Below, in pieces: positions 1 through 8,499 of a DNA stretch of 22,716 bases. The position numbers and the translations under genes were made by a program. The notes under the pieces were generated by a model. The model saw only the letters and a list, made by a program, of their open reading frames with translations. It made no database searches and was not told where the DNA came from. Position 1 is the stretch's first letter; every line of letters starts with the position of its first letter. The stretch spans positions 1 to 22,716 of the forward strand of contig URUC01000027.1 of NCBI GenBank assembly GCA_900550965.1. The letters run 5' to 3'. This DNA is from an uncultured Collinsella sp. (GTDB lineage: Bacteria; Actinomycetota; Coriobacteriia; Coriobacteriales; Coriobacteriaceae).

Positions 1-1466
<1,466 letters not shown>

Positions 1467-1468
1467 TC

Positions 1469-2311
1469 ATGTCCGCCCGTAAAGCTCGCACGGAGGCGGC
1501 CGCCGCTGGCGCCGCCCCCGTTGACTCTGAGGAGAAGGACGTGAAGATTCCCGTAGAGGCCGTCGACGATACCGAGGCCAACGAGGCTGAGGCCGCCGAG
1601 GCTGCCGAGAACCAGGTAGAGGATTCCAACAAGGAGGCGACGATGACCGAGGACGAGATGGTGGAAGCCGCTATCCGCGCCGGTGAGGAAGCCGCCGACA
1701 ACGACTTTAAGCTCAAGTTCGAGCAGGCCCAAAAGGAGCTTGCCGACGTACGCAGCGAGCTCGATGCTGCGGCAGAGGCTCAGAAGGCCGCCGAGGACAA
1801 GGCAAAGGACGCCACCGAGCGTACCGCCCGTCTGCAGGCCGACTGGGAGAACTTCCGTCGCCGCACCGCCAGCGAGCGTATCGCCGAGCGCGAGCGCGCG
1901 ACCGAGAAGCTTGTCACCGCGCTGTTGCCGGTGGTTGACGATATCGAGCGTGCAATCGACCATGCCCGTAGCCAGGAGCTTTCCGACGACTTTAAGCAGT
2001 TCGTCGATGGCGTTGATGCGGTGCATGCCAAGCTGCTCGATGTGTTTGCGCACGAGGGCGTTGAGCCCATCGACCCCAAGGGCGAGGCGTTCGATCCGCT
2101 CGAGCACCAGGCCGTGGGGCGTGTCGAGGACGCATCGCAGTACGACGAGACCGTCAACGACGTGTACCAGAAGGGCTACCGCATGGCGGACCGCATCCTG
2201 CGCTCCGCGATGGTGACGGTGACCTACGGTGGCGAGAAGCGCCCCGCACCGGAGCCCGAAGCGGCGCCCGAGGATGCTGCGGCCGATACGGCTGAGAGCA
2301 CCGAGGAGTAA
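1469..2311 (+). CDS. grpE: Nucleotide exchange factor GrpE with long acidic N-terminus
   Basis: Co-chaperone that releases ADP from DnaK. The 280-residue product has an Ala/Glu-rich, probably disordered N-terminus (about 1-75), a long coiled coil (about 80-135, containing LQADWENFRRRTASER, the typical GrpE core), and the C-terminal beta-wing domain with the family signature near residues 190-255 (HEGVEPIDPKGEAFDPLEHQ, then VYQKGYRMADRILRSAMV; two separate segments). GrpE is commonly about 180-220 residues. The extra length is the N-terminal extension, and an in-frame ATG with a much better ribosome-binding site lies at 1643 and would give 222 residues. The 1469 start has only a weak GAGG upstream and would depend on coupling to dnaK termination. 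A terminator hairpin follows the gene. Confidence 0.95.
   Translation: MSARKARTEAAAAGAAPVDSEEKDVKIPVEAVDDTEANEAEAAEAAENQVEDSNKEATMTEDEMVEAAIRAGEEAADNDFKLKFEQAQKELADVRSELDAAAEAQKAAEDKAKDATERTARLQADWENFRRRTASERIAERERATEKLVTALLPVVDDIERAIDHARSQELSDDFKQFVDGVDAVHAKLLDVFAHEGVEPIDPKGEAFDPLEHQAVGRVEDASQYDETVNDVYQKGYRMADRILRSAMVTVTYGGEKRPAPEPEAAPEDAAADTAESTEE
1631..1645 (+). promoter_or_regulatory. Internal Shine-Dalgarno and alternative GrpE start
   Basis: AAGGAGG (1631-1637) lies 5 bases before an in-frame ATG at 1643, inside the grpE reading frame. It is a nearly ideal ribosome-binding site and is clearly stronger than the one at the annotated 1469 start. Initiation here would give MTEDEMVEAAIRAGEE and so on, still containing the whole coiled coil and beta domain. 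Either this is the main start, or two GrpE forms are made. Confidence 0.55.
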
Positions 2312-2316
2312 TTGAG

Positions 2317-2349
2317 AAGGGCCCCGGGGCAACACCCGGGGCCCTTTCT
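2317..2349 (+). terminator. Rho-independent terminator-like hairpin after grpE
   Basis: A perfect 12-bp stem (AAGGGCCCCGGG at 2317-2328 with its complement at 2335-2346) and a 6-base loop, ending in TTTCT. It lies 5 bases after the grpE stop and before dnaJ. It would partly or fully separate dnaK-grpE from dnaJ-hspR transcription. The U-tract is short, so read-through or attenuation is plausible. Confidence 0.75.
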
Positions 2350-2418
2350 GGCCTAGTGCCATATGACAGTATGAGCCGCCGCCCGTTGAGCGGTGGATGA
2401 AACAGGAGAGGAGCTACG

Positions 2419-3384
2419 ATGGCTGCAGGCAAAACCTTCTATGACATCCTGGGCGTATCCAAGAGCGCCTCCGACAAAGAGATCAAGAGCGCGTTTCGCA
2501 AGCTCGCGCAAAAATACCACCCCGATGCCGGCGGCGACGAGGCCAAGTTCAAGGAGATTAGCGAGGCTTACGAGACGCTTTCGGACGAGAAGAAGCGCAA
2601 AGAGTACGACCAGATGCTCATGTTCGGCGGCATGCCGGGCGCGGGCGGCGCGTATGGCGGCGGCTACGGTGCCGGCGCGGGCGCCAGCGGCTGGGGCGAT
2701 ATCTTCGACAGCATCTTTAGCGGCAACGGCGCTTGGGGCAGCGATTGGGGCTCGGGCTTTGCCGGGGCTGCGGGTAATGCCGGTGCCGGTGCGGGTCGCA
2801 GCCGTGCTCGCAAGGGCGGCGACCTGTCGCTGACTGTCGACGTGACGGCCGAGGACGCGTTTCGCGGCGTGACGCACAAGGTCACCTATCGCATTCCCTC
2901 GACGGGCGAGCAGCAAACCATTACGGTCTCGGTTCCCGCAGGTGCGGTCGACGGCGGCAAACTACGCTACAAGCGTCGCGGCGAGTATGGCGTTGCGGGT
3001 GGCGAGCGCGGCGACCTGGTCGTGACCACGCATGTGGAGGAGCACCCGCTGTTTAAGCGCAAGGGTGCCGATGTGACCATGGAGGTGCCGATCTCGGTTT
3101 ACGAGGCGGCGCTCGGCTGCACGGTGGATGTGCCCACACCCGGCGGCGCGACGGTTCGTCTGAAGGTGCCGGCGGGCACCCAGACGGGCAAGAAGTTCCG
3201 CTTTAAGGAGATGGGCGCGCCCGATGTTAAGCACCGTGGCCGCACGGGCGCGCTGCTCGTCGAGATCAAGGTGCAGGTTCCCACGAACCTGTCCGACGAT
3301 GAACGCGATGCCATGACCAAGCTGCGCGAGGCCGACACGCGCGACTATCGCGAGAAGGTCAATCGTTACAAGGCGACGTACTAG
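2419..3384 (+). CDS. dnaJ: DnaJ-family co-chaperone lacking the zinc-finger domain (CbpA-like)
   Basis: J-domain protein that stimulates DnaK ATPase activity and delivers substrates. The J domain is at about residues 5-70, with the essential HPD at 34-36 (KYHPDAGGD). A Gly/Ala-rich linker follows (about 72-132), then the two-part DnaJ C-terminal substrate-binding domain (about 135-310). No CXXCXGXG repeats are present and the protein has a single cysteine (ALGCTVDV), so it is the zinc-finger-less class, like CbpA, rather than classical DnaJ. The length of 321 residues fits that class. GGAGAGGAG precedes the ATG at good spacing. It sits between grpE and hspR, where actinobacterial operons often carry a DnaJ. 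The symbol is used in the broad sense. Confidence 0.93.
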   Translation: MAAGKTFYDILGVSKSASDKEIKSAFRKLAQKYHPDAGGDEAKFKEISEAYETLSDEKKRKEYDQMLMFGGMPGAGGAYGGGYGAGAGASGWGDIFDSIFSGNGAWGSDWGSGFAGAAGNAGAGAGRSRARKGGDLSLTVDVTAEDAFRGVTHKVTYRIPSTGEQQTITVSVPAGAVDGGKLRYKRRGEYGVAGGERGDLVVTTHVEEHPLFKRKGADVTMEVPISVYEAALGCTVDVPTPGGATVRLKVPAGTQTGKKFRFKEMGAPDVKHRGRTGALLVEIKVQVPTNLSDDERDAMTKLREADTRDYREKVNRYKATY

Positions 3385-3456
3385 GGCGGTCGCGGCGCAC
3401 GCCCACGCCCGCGGGCTTATGATGGACGATAACGAGACGGAAAGGGGTCAGGTAGC

Positions 3457-3873
3457 ATGGCCGAGGACAATAGGAACAAACCGCTGTACATGATCAGCGT
3501 GGCGGCCGAGTTGACCGGCATGCACCCGCAGACTCTGCGCGTCTACGAGTCCAAGGGCTTGGTGAACCCCCAGCGCTCGGGCGGCAACACGCGTCTGTAT
3601 TCGCGTGCCGATATCGAGCGCCTGGAGCTCATCAACCAGCTGACTGACGAGGGCATCAACCTTGCCGGCGTGGTGCGCATCCTCGATATGAAGGAGCGTG
3701 CCGAGGAGCGCGAGCGCGAGAACGAAAAGCTCCGCGCCCGCGTGCGCCAGCTCGAGGACGAGCTGCACGAGTATAAGATGCAGAAGAAGATCACCGCCCT
3801 GGCCCCGCGCGACGGCTCGGTCAACCCCGAGCAAGTCATGCGCAAACTGCTGGGCACGGGCGGCGACCTGTAG
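3457..3873 (+). CDS. hspR: MerR-family heat-shock repressor HspR
   Basis: DNA-binding repressor of heat-shock genes; in Actinobacteria it binds HAIR sites with DnaK as co-repressor. The 138-residue product has an N-terminal MerR winged helix-turn-helix (about residues 10-78, with AAELTGMHPQTLRVYESKGL and the wing RSGGNTRLYS), followed by a coiled coil rich in Glu/Arg (about 80-112). There is no cysteine-rich or ligand-binding effector domain, as expected for HspR. It is the last gene of the dnaK-grpE-dnaJ-hspR order, typical of Actinobacteria. GGGGTC precedes the ATG. A long palindrome begins 9 bases after the stop. By family knowledge it should act on the promoter upstream of dnaK, which is outside the window. 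Confidence 0.93.
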   Translation: MAEDNRNKPLYMISVAAELTGMHPQTLRVYESKGLVNPQRSGGNTRLYSRADIERLELINQLTDEGINLAGVVRILDMKERAEERERENEKLRARVRQLEDELHEYKMQKKITALAPRDGSVNPEQVMRKLLGTGGDL

Positions 3874-3882
3874 GCACTCATT

Positions 3883-4006
3883 GGGGACAGACTTAAATGA
3901 GTACCTGCAGAATGAGAGTGGATAATCTCCCGTTTTTTGCCTGTTTGCAGGCTCAAAGTGGGAGATTATCCACTCTCGTCATTTGAGCGTCTAAGTCTGC
4001 CTCCCC
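3883..4006. repeat. Long composite palindrome after hspR (REP-like)
   Basis: The core is a perfect 18-bp inverted repeat (3914-3931 with 3960-3977) around a 28-base loop that itself holds a small hairpin (GCCTG-TTTG-CAGGC, 3939-3952) and a T6 run. The outer arms also pair: GGGGACAGACTTA from 3883 with TAAGTCTG...TCCCC ending at 4006 (2-base bulge), and AAATGA (3895-3900) with TCATTT (3979-3984). No open reading frame is needed to explain it. It resembles an intergenic repetitive palindrome and may also end hspR transcripts. Confidence 0.8.
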
Positions 4007-4143
4007 AGGACCTAACTCGTCCTCTGCTTTACTGAGATAAAGTGAACGCAGAGATTCGTAACCCACTCGCAACCGTTCTATGGCACGATATTGAACGAAT
4101 GTATGCTATGCGCCCAAATCTTTTGGGCAGAGTGGGAGACAGT

Positions 4144-6444
4144 ATGGTCAAGCTGTACGAGGACGGCATCTACCTGCGCGGCGGCAGCGAGGTTGTGCCT
4201 GCGGCCGAGGCTGCCGAGCGCGGTATTACGCAGACACCCGAGGATGCCAAGCGCGGCACCATCGCGTATTCGATCCTCCAGGCACACAATACGTCGGGCG
4301 ACCCCGAGGCACTCAAGATTCGCTTCGATGCCATGGCGAGCCACGACATCACCTTTGTCGGCATCATCCAGACGGCGCGCGCTTCGGGCATGGAGCAGTT
4401 CCCGCTGCCTTACGTGCTCACCAACTGCCATAACTCGCTGTGCGCCGTGGGCGGCACCATCAATGAGGACGACCACGTCTTTGGCCTTTCCGCAGCCAAG
4501 AAGTACGGCGGCATCTTCGTTCCGCCGCACATCGCCGTCATCCACTCCTTTATGCGCGAGAACTTCGCCGGTTGCGGCAAGATGATCCTGGGTTCCGACT
4601 CGCACACCCGCTATGGTGCCCTGGGTACCATAGCCGTGGGCGAGGGCGGCGGCGAGTTGGCAAAGCAGCTGCTGCGCGACACCTACGATGTCGCCTATCC
4701 CGGCGTCGTGGCCATCTACCTCACGGGCGCCCCGCGCCCCGGCGTCGGCCCGCACGACGTGGCGCTCGCCATCATTCGCGCCGTCTTTGCCAAGGGCTAC
4801 GTCAAGAACAATGTCATGGAGTTTGTGGGCCCGGGCATCGCGAGCATGACGACCGACTACCGCAACGGCGTTGACGTCATGACCACCGAGACCACCTGCC
4901 TGTCGAGCATCTGGGCCACCGACGAGGACACGCACGCGTTTTTGACCATGCACGGCCGCGGCGACGACTATCGCGAGCTCAAGCCCGCCGATGTCGCCTA
5001 CTACGACGGTTGCGTCGAGGTCGACCTGTCGAGCATCAAGCCCATGATCGCACTGCCGTTCCATCCTTCCAACGGCTTTGAGATCGACGAGCTCAACGAG
5101 AACCTCGAGGACATCCTGCACGAGGTGGAGCTCGAGGCCTCCAAGATCGGCGAGGGCAAGACGCACTTTAGCCTGCTCGACAAGATCGTCGACGGCAAGC
5201 TGCACGTGCAGCAGGGCGTTATCGCCGGCTGCTCGGGCGGCAACTATGACTCCGTGGTCCAGGCTGCCCGCGTGCTCAAGGGCGCCAATACCGGCTGCGG
5301 CGAGTTCTCGCTGTCGGTCTATCCCACGAGCCAGCCCGTGGCGCTCGAACTTACACGCCGCGGCTACATCTACGACCTCATGGAGGCCGGCGCAATCGTG
5401 CGCACGGCATTCTGCGGCCCGTGCTTCGGCGCCGGCGACACGCCCGCCAACAACGGCCTTTCGATCCGTCACACCACGCGCAACTTCCCCAACCGCGAGG
5501 GTTCCAAGCCGGGTAATGGCCAGCTGAGCGCCGTGGCCCTGATGGACGCCCGCTCCATTGCGGCAACGGCTGCCAACGGCGGCGTCCTGACGCCGGCGAC
5601 CGACCTGCCCGAGGACACTTGGGACGAGGCCTGCGAGTACACCTTTGACGACGCGCCGTACAAGAAGCGCGTGTACTGGGGCTTTGGCAAGGCGGAGCCT
5701 GCCGACGAGCTGGTCGAAGGCCCCAACATCAAGCCGTGGCCCGCGATGGAGCCGCTCGGCGACGACATCCTGCTCAAGGTTTGCTCCAAGATCATGGACC
5801 CGGTCACCACGACCGACGAGCTCATTCCCTCGGGCGAGACGAGCTCCTTCCGCTCCAACCCGCTGGGCCTGGCTGAGTTTACGCTGAGCCGCCGCGACCC
5901 GGCCTACGTGGGTCGCTCCAAGGAGGTCGACGCTGTGGAGAAGCGTCGCGTTGCCGGCGAGTCCGCGGGCGACCTGGCGGCGTTCGATGCCGAGCTTGCC
6001 GGTGTGTTTGAGGCGCTGGCCGGCGCGGGTGTCGCGGCCGATGCCAAGGCGACCGAGTTCGGTTCCATGATTTACGCCAAGAAGCCTGGCGACGGCAGCG
6101 CCCGCGAGCAGGCCGCGAGCTGCCAGCGCGTAATTGGCGGCCTGGCCAACATCGTCCACGAGTACGCCACCAAGCGCTATCGCTCCAACGTGATGAACTG
6201 GGGCATGGTGCCCTTCCAGATGGAGGCCGAGCCCAACTTTGAGGTGGGCGATTACGTCTTTGTGCCGGGTATCCGTGCCGCGCTCGATGGCGACCTGAAG
6301 GACATCGCCGCCTACGTGGTGCGCGCCGATGGTGCGGTCGATCAGATTGAGCTCTACATTGCCGATATGACGGCAGAGGAGCGTGCCATCGTCAAGGCCG
6401 GCTGCCTGATCAACTACAACAAGTTCAAGGCCGCTGCCGAGTAG
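4144..6444 (+). CDS. Aconitase-superfamily hydratase (YbhJ-like)
   Basis: Probable [4Fe-4S] dehydratase of the aconitase superfamily, cytoplasmic. The cluster ligands are recognisable as C363 (IIAGCSGGN) and C424/C427 (FCGPCFGAG), with the spacing seen in aconitases. The substrate-binding loop of the C-terminal swivel domain appears as GDGSAREQA (649-657), matching aconitase GxGSSREHA, and TSSFRSNP holds a second arginine (R570). The usual GSCTNS motif is replaced by AGCSGGN, so this is not a canonical AcnA or AcnB; the uncharacterised YbhJ-type hydratases fit better. I chose the ATG at 4144 because GGGAG stands at proper spacing before it and the first conserved residues follow at once. A GTG at 4042 would add 34 residues of no clear homology. 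The product is 766 residues. The substrate is not known. Confidence 0.85.
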   Translation: MVKLYEDGIYLRGGSEVVPAAEAAERGITQTPEDAKRGTIAYSILQAHNTSGDPEALKIRFDAMASHDITFVGIIQTARASGMEQFPLPYVLTNCHNSLCAVGGTINEDDHVFGLSAAKKYGGIFVPPHIAVIHSFMRENFAGCGKMILGSDSHTRYGALGTIAVGEGGGELAKQLLRDTYDVAYPGVVAIYLTGAPRPGVGPHDVALAIIRAVFAKGYVKNNVMEFVGPGIASMTTDYRNGVDVMTTETTCLSSIWATDEDTHAFLTMHGRGDDYRELKPADVAYYDGCVEVDLSSIKPMIALPFHPSNGFEIDELNENLEDILHEVELEASKIGEGKTHFSLLDKIVDGKLHVQQGVIAGCSGGNYDSVVQAARVLKGANTGCGEFSLSVYPTSQPVALELTRRGYIYDLMEAGAIVRTAFCGPCFGAGDTPANNGLSIRHTTRNFPNREGSKPGNGQLSAVALMDARSIAATAANGGVLTPATDLPEDTWDEACEYTFDDAPYKKRVYWGFGKAEPADELVEGPNIKPWPAMEPLGDDILLKVCSKIMDPVTTTDELIPSGETSSFRSNPLGLAEFTLSRRDPAYVGRSKEVDAVEKRRVAGESAGDLAAFDAELAGVFEALAGAGVAADAKATEFGSMIYAKKPGDGSAREQAASCQRVIGGLANIVHEYATKRYRSNVMNWGMVPFQMEAEPNFEVGDYVFVPGIRAALDGDLKDIAAYVVRADGAVDQIELYIADMTAEERAIVKAGCLINYNKFKAAAE

Positions 6445-6459
6445 CGCACTTAATTGTCC

Positions 6460-6533
6460 GCCCGGGGCTTACCCTTTCCCGCCCGCTCACGCGCTTCGCG
6501 AGGGCCGCGTTCGGGAAAGGGTAAGCCCCGGGC
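6460..6533. repeat. 22-bp perfect inverted repeat after the hydratase gene
   Basis: Perfect 22-bp arms at 6460-6481 and 6512-6533 (GCCCGGGGCTTACCC at the outer edge) enclose a 30-base loop that contains CGCG-CTT-CGCG. It begins 15 bases after the hydratase stop. It lacks a T-run at its end, so it is less like an intrinsic terminator than like an intergenic repetitive palindrome or RNA-stabilising hairpin. Confidence 0.75.
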
Positions 6534-6590
6534 TACATTTCTGCGTTCTCGTTGGGTCTTGAGGGACGCTAATAAATAGACTTGCTTGAT

Positions 6591-6621
6591 GCCGCCTCTG
6601 TTATCGGGGCGGCTTCTTTTT
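6591..6621 (+). terminator. Rho-independent terminator
   Basis: GCCGCC (6591-6596) pairs with GGCGGC (6608-6613) and is followed by TTCTTTTT. It is the likely end of the hydratase transcript, about 150 bases past its stop. Confidence 0.7.
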
Positions 6622-6628
6622 GTTGAAA

Positions 6629-6663
6629 ACCACCACAAAGGGGGCAGGCACCTTTGTGGTGGT
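6629..6663 (-). repeat. ACCACCACAAAGG palindrome, copy 1 (inverted relative to copies 2 and 3)
   Basis: A 13-bp perfect stem, ACCACCACAAAGG (6629-6641) with its complement (6651-6663), and a 9-base loop. Read on the minus strand the stem is followed by TTTTC, so it can serve as a terminator for the minus-strand gene that stops at 6717. The loop, read on the minus strand, is TGCCTGCCC, one base different from copy 2. Confidence 0.8.
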
Positions 6664-6716
6664 GGGGACGAGCTCGATGCTGTTGTGATCGTTGAGCGGC
6701 ATGTTAATGGGCGGCT

Positions 6717-7385
6717 CTACAGAATTTCATCTGGGCTGGCGGGTTTGGTTGTTTTGGGGATGCCGAGTTTGGATGACGCGAAATCGTCAACATTGTCCTT
6801 AATTCCGTCTTTGGTGTAGACAGTGACCATATAGGTGCTGTGTCCGAATTCGCCCTTGTCGCGTGTTGCCCAGGCATCCCAGTAGGCGGCCCCGTTTCGC
6901 CCTTTGATTTTTCCGACACGGCGGAGTTCTGTTCGCTTTAATTTCTGGTTGCTATAGATGGTTCGACCGGCCTCCTCGGTGAGCCCGCACTGTCCAAGCA
7001 TCTTGTCGAGGACTTGGTTCATGTGGCGCTCATCGGTGTTTGGTGCGTAGTCGTAGGCGAGGGTGATGAAGTCGAGTGGCTGGTCGTCGATTAGATAGTT
7101 TAGCGTCTGAGGTCCAAGGCAGAAATAGGGGGAGCATCCGTCGATCTGACCGAGCAGTGGCAACTTTGACTGCCAACTTCCGGTGGGAATTCCATCTTCG
7201 TAAAACACGCCGCGACAGATAAAGGAGAGCGAGGTGGCACGCGAGCCGGCGTCGACCATTCCGCATAAATCGAAGGGCGAGGTGATACCAAGGGAAAAGG
7301 GCGTGATGACGATAAGGAAGAGCATCACGATGGGTATGGCGAGAATGGCGATGACGTTGCGACCGGTGGAATGAGGCGGCTTCAT
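6717..7385 (-). CDS. Uncharacterised membrane-anchored exported protein
   Basis: I do not recognise the family. From the ATG at 7385 the product has 222 residues. A short positive N-terminus (MKPPHSTGRN) is followed by one strong hydrophobic segment (about residues 11-33, VIAILAIPIVMLFLIVITPF), consistent with a signal anchor. The remaining 190 residues are hydrophilic and predicted extracytoplasmic, with several cysteines that could form disulfides (DLCGMV, FICRG, DGCSPYFCLG, GQCGLT). I prefer this start to a TTG 18 bases upstream because GAGGAG stands 5 bases before it. Base composition is lower in GC than the chaperone genes. It is divergent from the 7620 gene, and the pair lies among palindromic repeats, suggesting an accessory locus. 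Confidence 0.7.
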   Translation of the reverse strand: MKPPHSTGRNVIAILAIPIVMLFLIVITPFSLGITSPFDLCGMVDAGSRATSLSFICRGVFYEDGIPTGSWQSKLPLLGQIDGCSPYFCLGPQTLNYLIDDQPLDFITLAYDYAPNTDERHMNQVLDKMLGQCGLTEEAGRTIYSNQKLKRTELRRVGKIKGRNGAAYWDAWATRDKGEFGHSTYMVTVYTKDGIKDNVDDFASSKLGIPKTTKPASPDEIL

Positions 7386-7495
7386 ATGCGCTCCTCGAGA
7401 CAAAGATCTGTTGAGGATAGGCAGAAATGGATATGTTCAGAGAGCAATTCAAGTTTAATCTCATTGCGCGAGATGGTCGACCGTTAGCGTCGAAA

Positions 7496-7530
7496 ACCAC
7501 CACAAAGGTGCCTGTCCCCTTTGTGGTGGT
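7496..7530 (+). repeat. ACCACCACAAAGG palindrome, copy 2
   Basis: Same 13-bp stem as copy 1 (7496-7508 with 7518-7530), loop TGCCTGTCC. It lies between the two divergent accessory genes. Its complement contains GGGGACAGGCACC. Unlike the other two copies, the AAAA/TTTT side lies on the left, so it is not terminator-like for the + strand. Confidence 0.8.
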
Positions 7531-7549
7531 GAGGAGCGCGCGGCTTCTT

Positions 7550-7578
7550 TTGGTAATAGTGTTAGCTGGCGGTATCAT
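7550..7578 (+). promoter_or_regulatory. Possible sigma70-type promoter for the 7620 gene
   Basis: TTGGTA (7550-7555) and TATCAT (7573-7578) are separated by 17 bases. Transcription would begin near 7585, leaving a leader of about 35 bases before the GTG at 7620. This supports that start over the GTG at 7581. Confidence 0.45.
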
Positions 7579-7619
7579 TAGTGCAGGTGGCGAAGGTTTG
7601 CATTGTGGGGTGTTTTGCC

Positions 7620-8291
7620 GTGAGCCGTTCTGCCCGTATTGGATTGATTGTCTTGGCGCTTGCGATCGCTGTGGTTGGCGCGGGCGCTGTCGGTATGGCA
7701 TTTCTACCTGCTGCGGTGACGGAGCCGGTGGTCAAGCCTGTGACTCAATCTGTCGAACTTCTGACCGGCGACGACAAGCCCGAGACCATTACCGTTGATT
7801 TTGATGAGCAGCCGGCTGTGCTGGGTATTAGCAATTATCCGCGTATTCAGCTTGGGGCCATGCGCTATACCACGGATACAAGCCTGATCGATAGGGCGTC
7901 CGAGCTACTCAAGGGCAAAACATTTAAGCGTTGGTACGGATATGCGTCCTATCGGGCAAAAGCGAACGACATGGTTGGCGGATGCCACTCGTCCATCGAG
8001 CTGGACACTGCAAACGGCGCAAAGTTATGTGATGTCTCGTACGATCCGGGCTACGAGGGCAATGAGGGTCCGGGCATCTACATCATGGACGGCGATGTCG
8101 CCTATGTCATGGAGGGCGACCAGACCGAGCTCAACGATTTTATGGGTCAGTGTATCCAAGATGCCTATAAACAGACCTGCTTGCCTGACCCGCAGACTGC
8201 ACGCGATAGTGGGTCTGCCCGTACATGGCTGTTCGAGGATGAGATGCCCTGGACCGTCGAATCGGGAAGTACGGGTTCGGCGAAGGAGTAG
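7620..8291 (+). CDS. Uncharacterised membrane-anchored exported protein
   Basis: I do not recognise the family. Starting at the GTG at 7620 the product has 223 residues: MSRSAR, then one hydrophobic segment (about residues 7-30, IGLIVLALAIAVVGAGAVG), then a hydrophilic acidic region of about 190 residues predicted outside the cell, with cysteines near GGCHSS, KLCDVS, GQCIQD and QTCLPD that could pair. A longer start at GTG 7581 is possible, but it would overlap the likely promoter start site and has no better ribosome site; GGGGTG precedes 7620. It has the same general design as the divergent gene at 7385 (signal anchor plus Cys-containing ectodomain) but no clear sequence similarity. A palindromic repeat begins 9 bases after its stop. 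Confidence 0.65.
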   Translation: MSRSARIGLIVLALAIAVVGAGAVGMAFLPAAVTEPVVKPVTQSVELLTGDDKPETITVDFDEQPAVLGISNYPRIQLGAMRYTTDTSLIDRASELLKGKTFKRWYGYASYRAKANDMVGGCHSSIELDTANGAKLCDVSYDPGYEGNEGPGIYIMDGDVAYVMEGDQTELNDFMGQCIQDAYKQTCLPDPQTARDSGSARTWLFEDEMPWTVESGSTGSAKE

Positions 8292-8299
8292 AGACCGCG

Positions 8300-8334
8300 A
8301 CCACCACAAAGGTGCCTGTCCTCTTTGTGGTGGT
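8300..8334 (+). repeat. ACCACCACAAAGG palindrome, copy 3 (terminator-like)
   Basis: A 12-bp stem (8300-8311 with 8323-8334) and loop GTGCCTGTCCT, followed by TTTTC. It is nearly identical to copy 2 and in the same orientation. It begins 9 bases after the stop of the 7620 gene and could terminate its transcript. Confidence 0.8.
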
Positions 8335-8343
8335 TTTCGGTCT

Positions 8344-8400
8344 GTCTCGATCTGTAACATCTAGGATCAAAAATGGCTGCTAGATGTTACAGATCGAGAC
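8344..8400. repeat. 21-bp perfect inverted repeat
   Basis: Perfect 21-bp arms at 8344-8364 and 8380-8400 (outer end GTCTCGATCTG) with a 15-base loop GATCAAAAATGGCTG. It follows copy 3 of the ACCACC palindrome by 9 bases. The sequence is unrelated to copy 3, but the size and intergenic position are alike. Confidence 0.75.
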
Positions 8401-8463
8401 GGTAGCGCGCCTGGGCAGCGGCGGGCTGACATCTCAGTACCCTATCCGTAATTCACTCAGAAA

Positions 8464-8499
8464 ATCTTATATATAGAGACTTAGATTTGTGTATAAGAT
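8464..8499. promoter_or_regulatory. AT-rich inverted repeat in the clpB promoter region
   Basis: ATCTTATATA (8464-8473) is matched 9 of 10 by the complement of TGTATAAGAT (8490-8499). The right arm contains TGTGTATAAG, which looks like an extended -10 element for clpB, about 80 bases before its start codon. A second possible promoter is CTGACA-17-TAATTC just upstream. I see no HAIR (CTTGAGT-N7-ACTCAAG) or CIRCE site here, so the repeat may be the operator. Confidence 0.35.

Noticed and set aside
4042..4143. GTG start giving 34 extra residues to the hydratase
   Set aside because: It has no ribosome site and the residues look non-coding, while ATG 4144 has GGGAG at proper spacing.
4078..6159. 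A 693-codon open frame on the minus strand opposite the hydratase gene
   Set aside because: High GC with strong codon bias leaves antisense frames open. The plus strand encodes a clear aconitase-like protein with cluster cysteines, and the antisense product has no recognisable motif.
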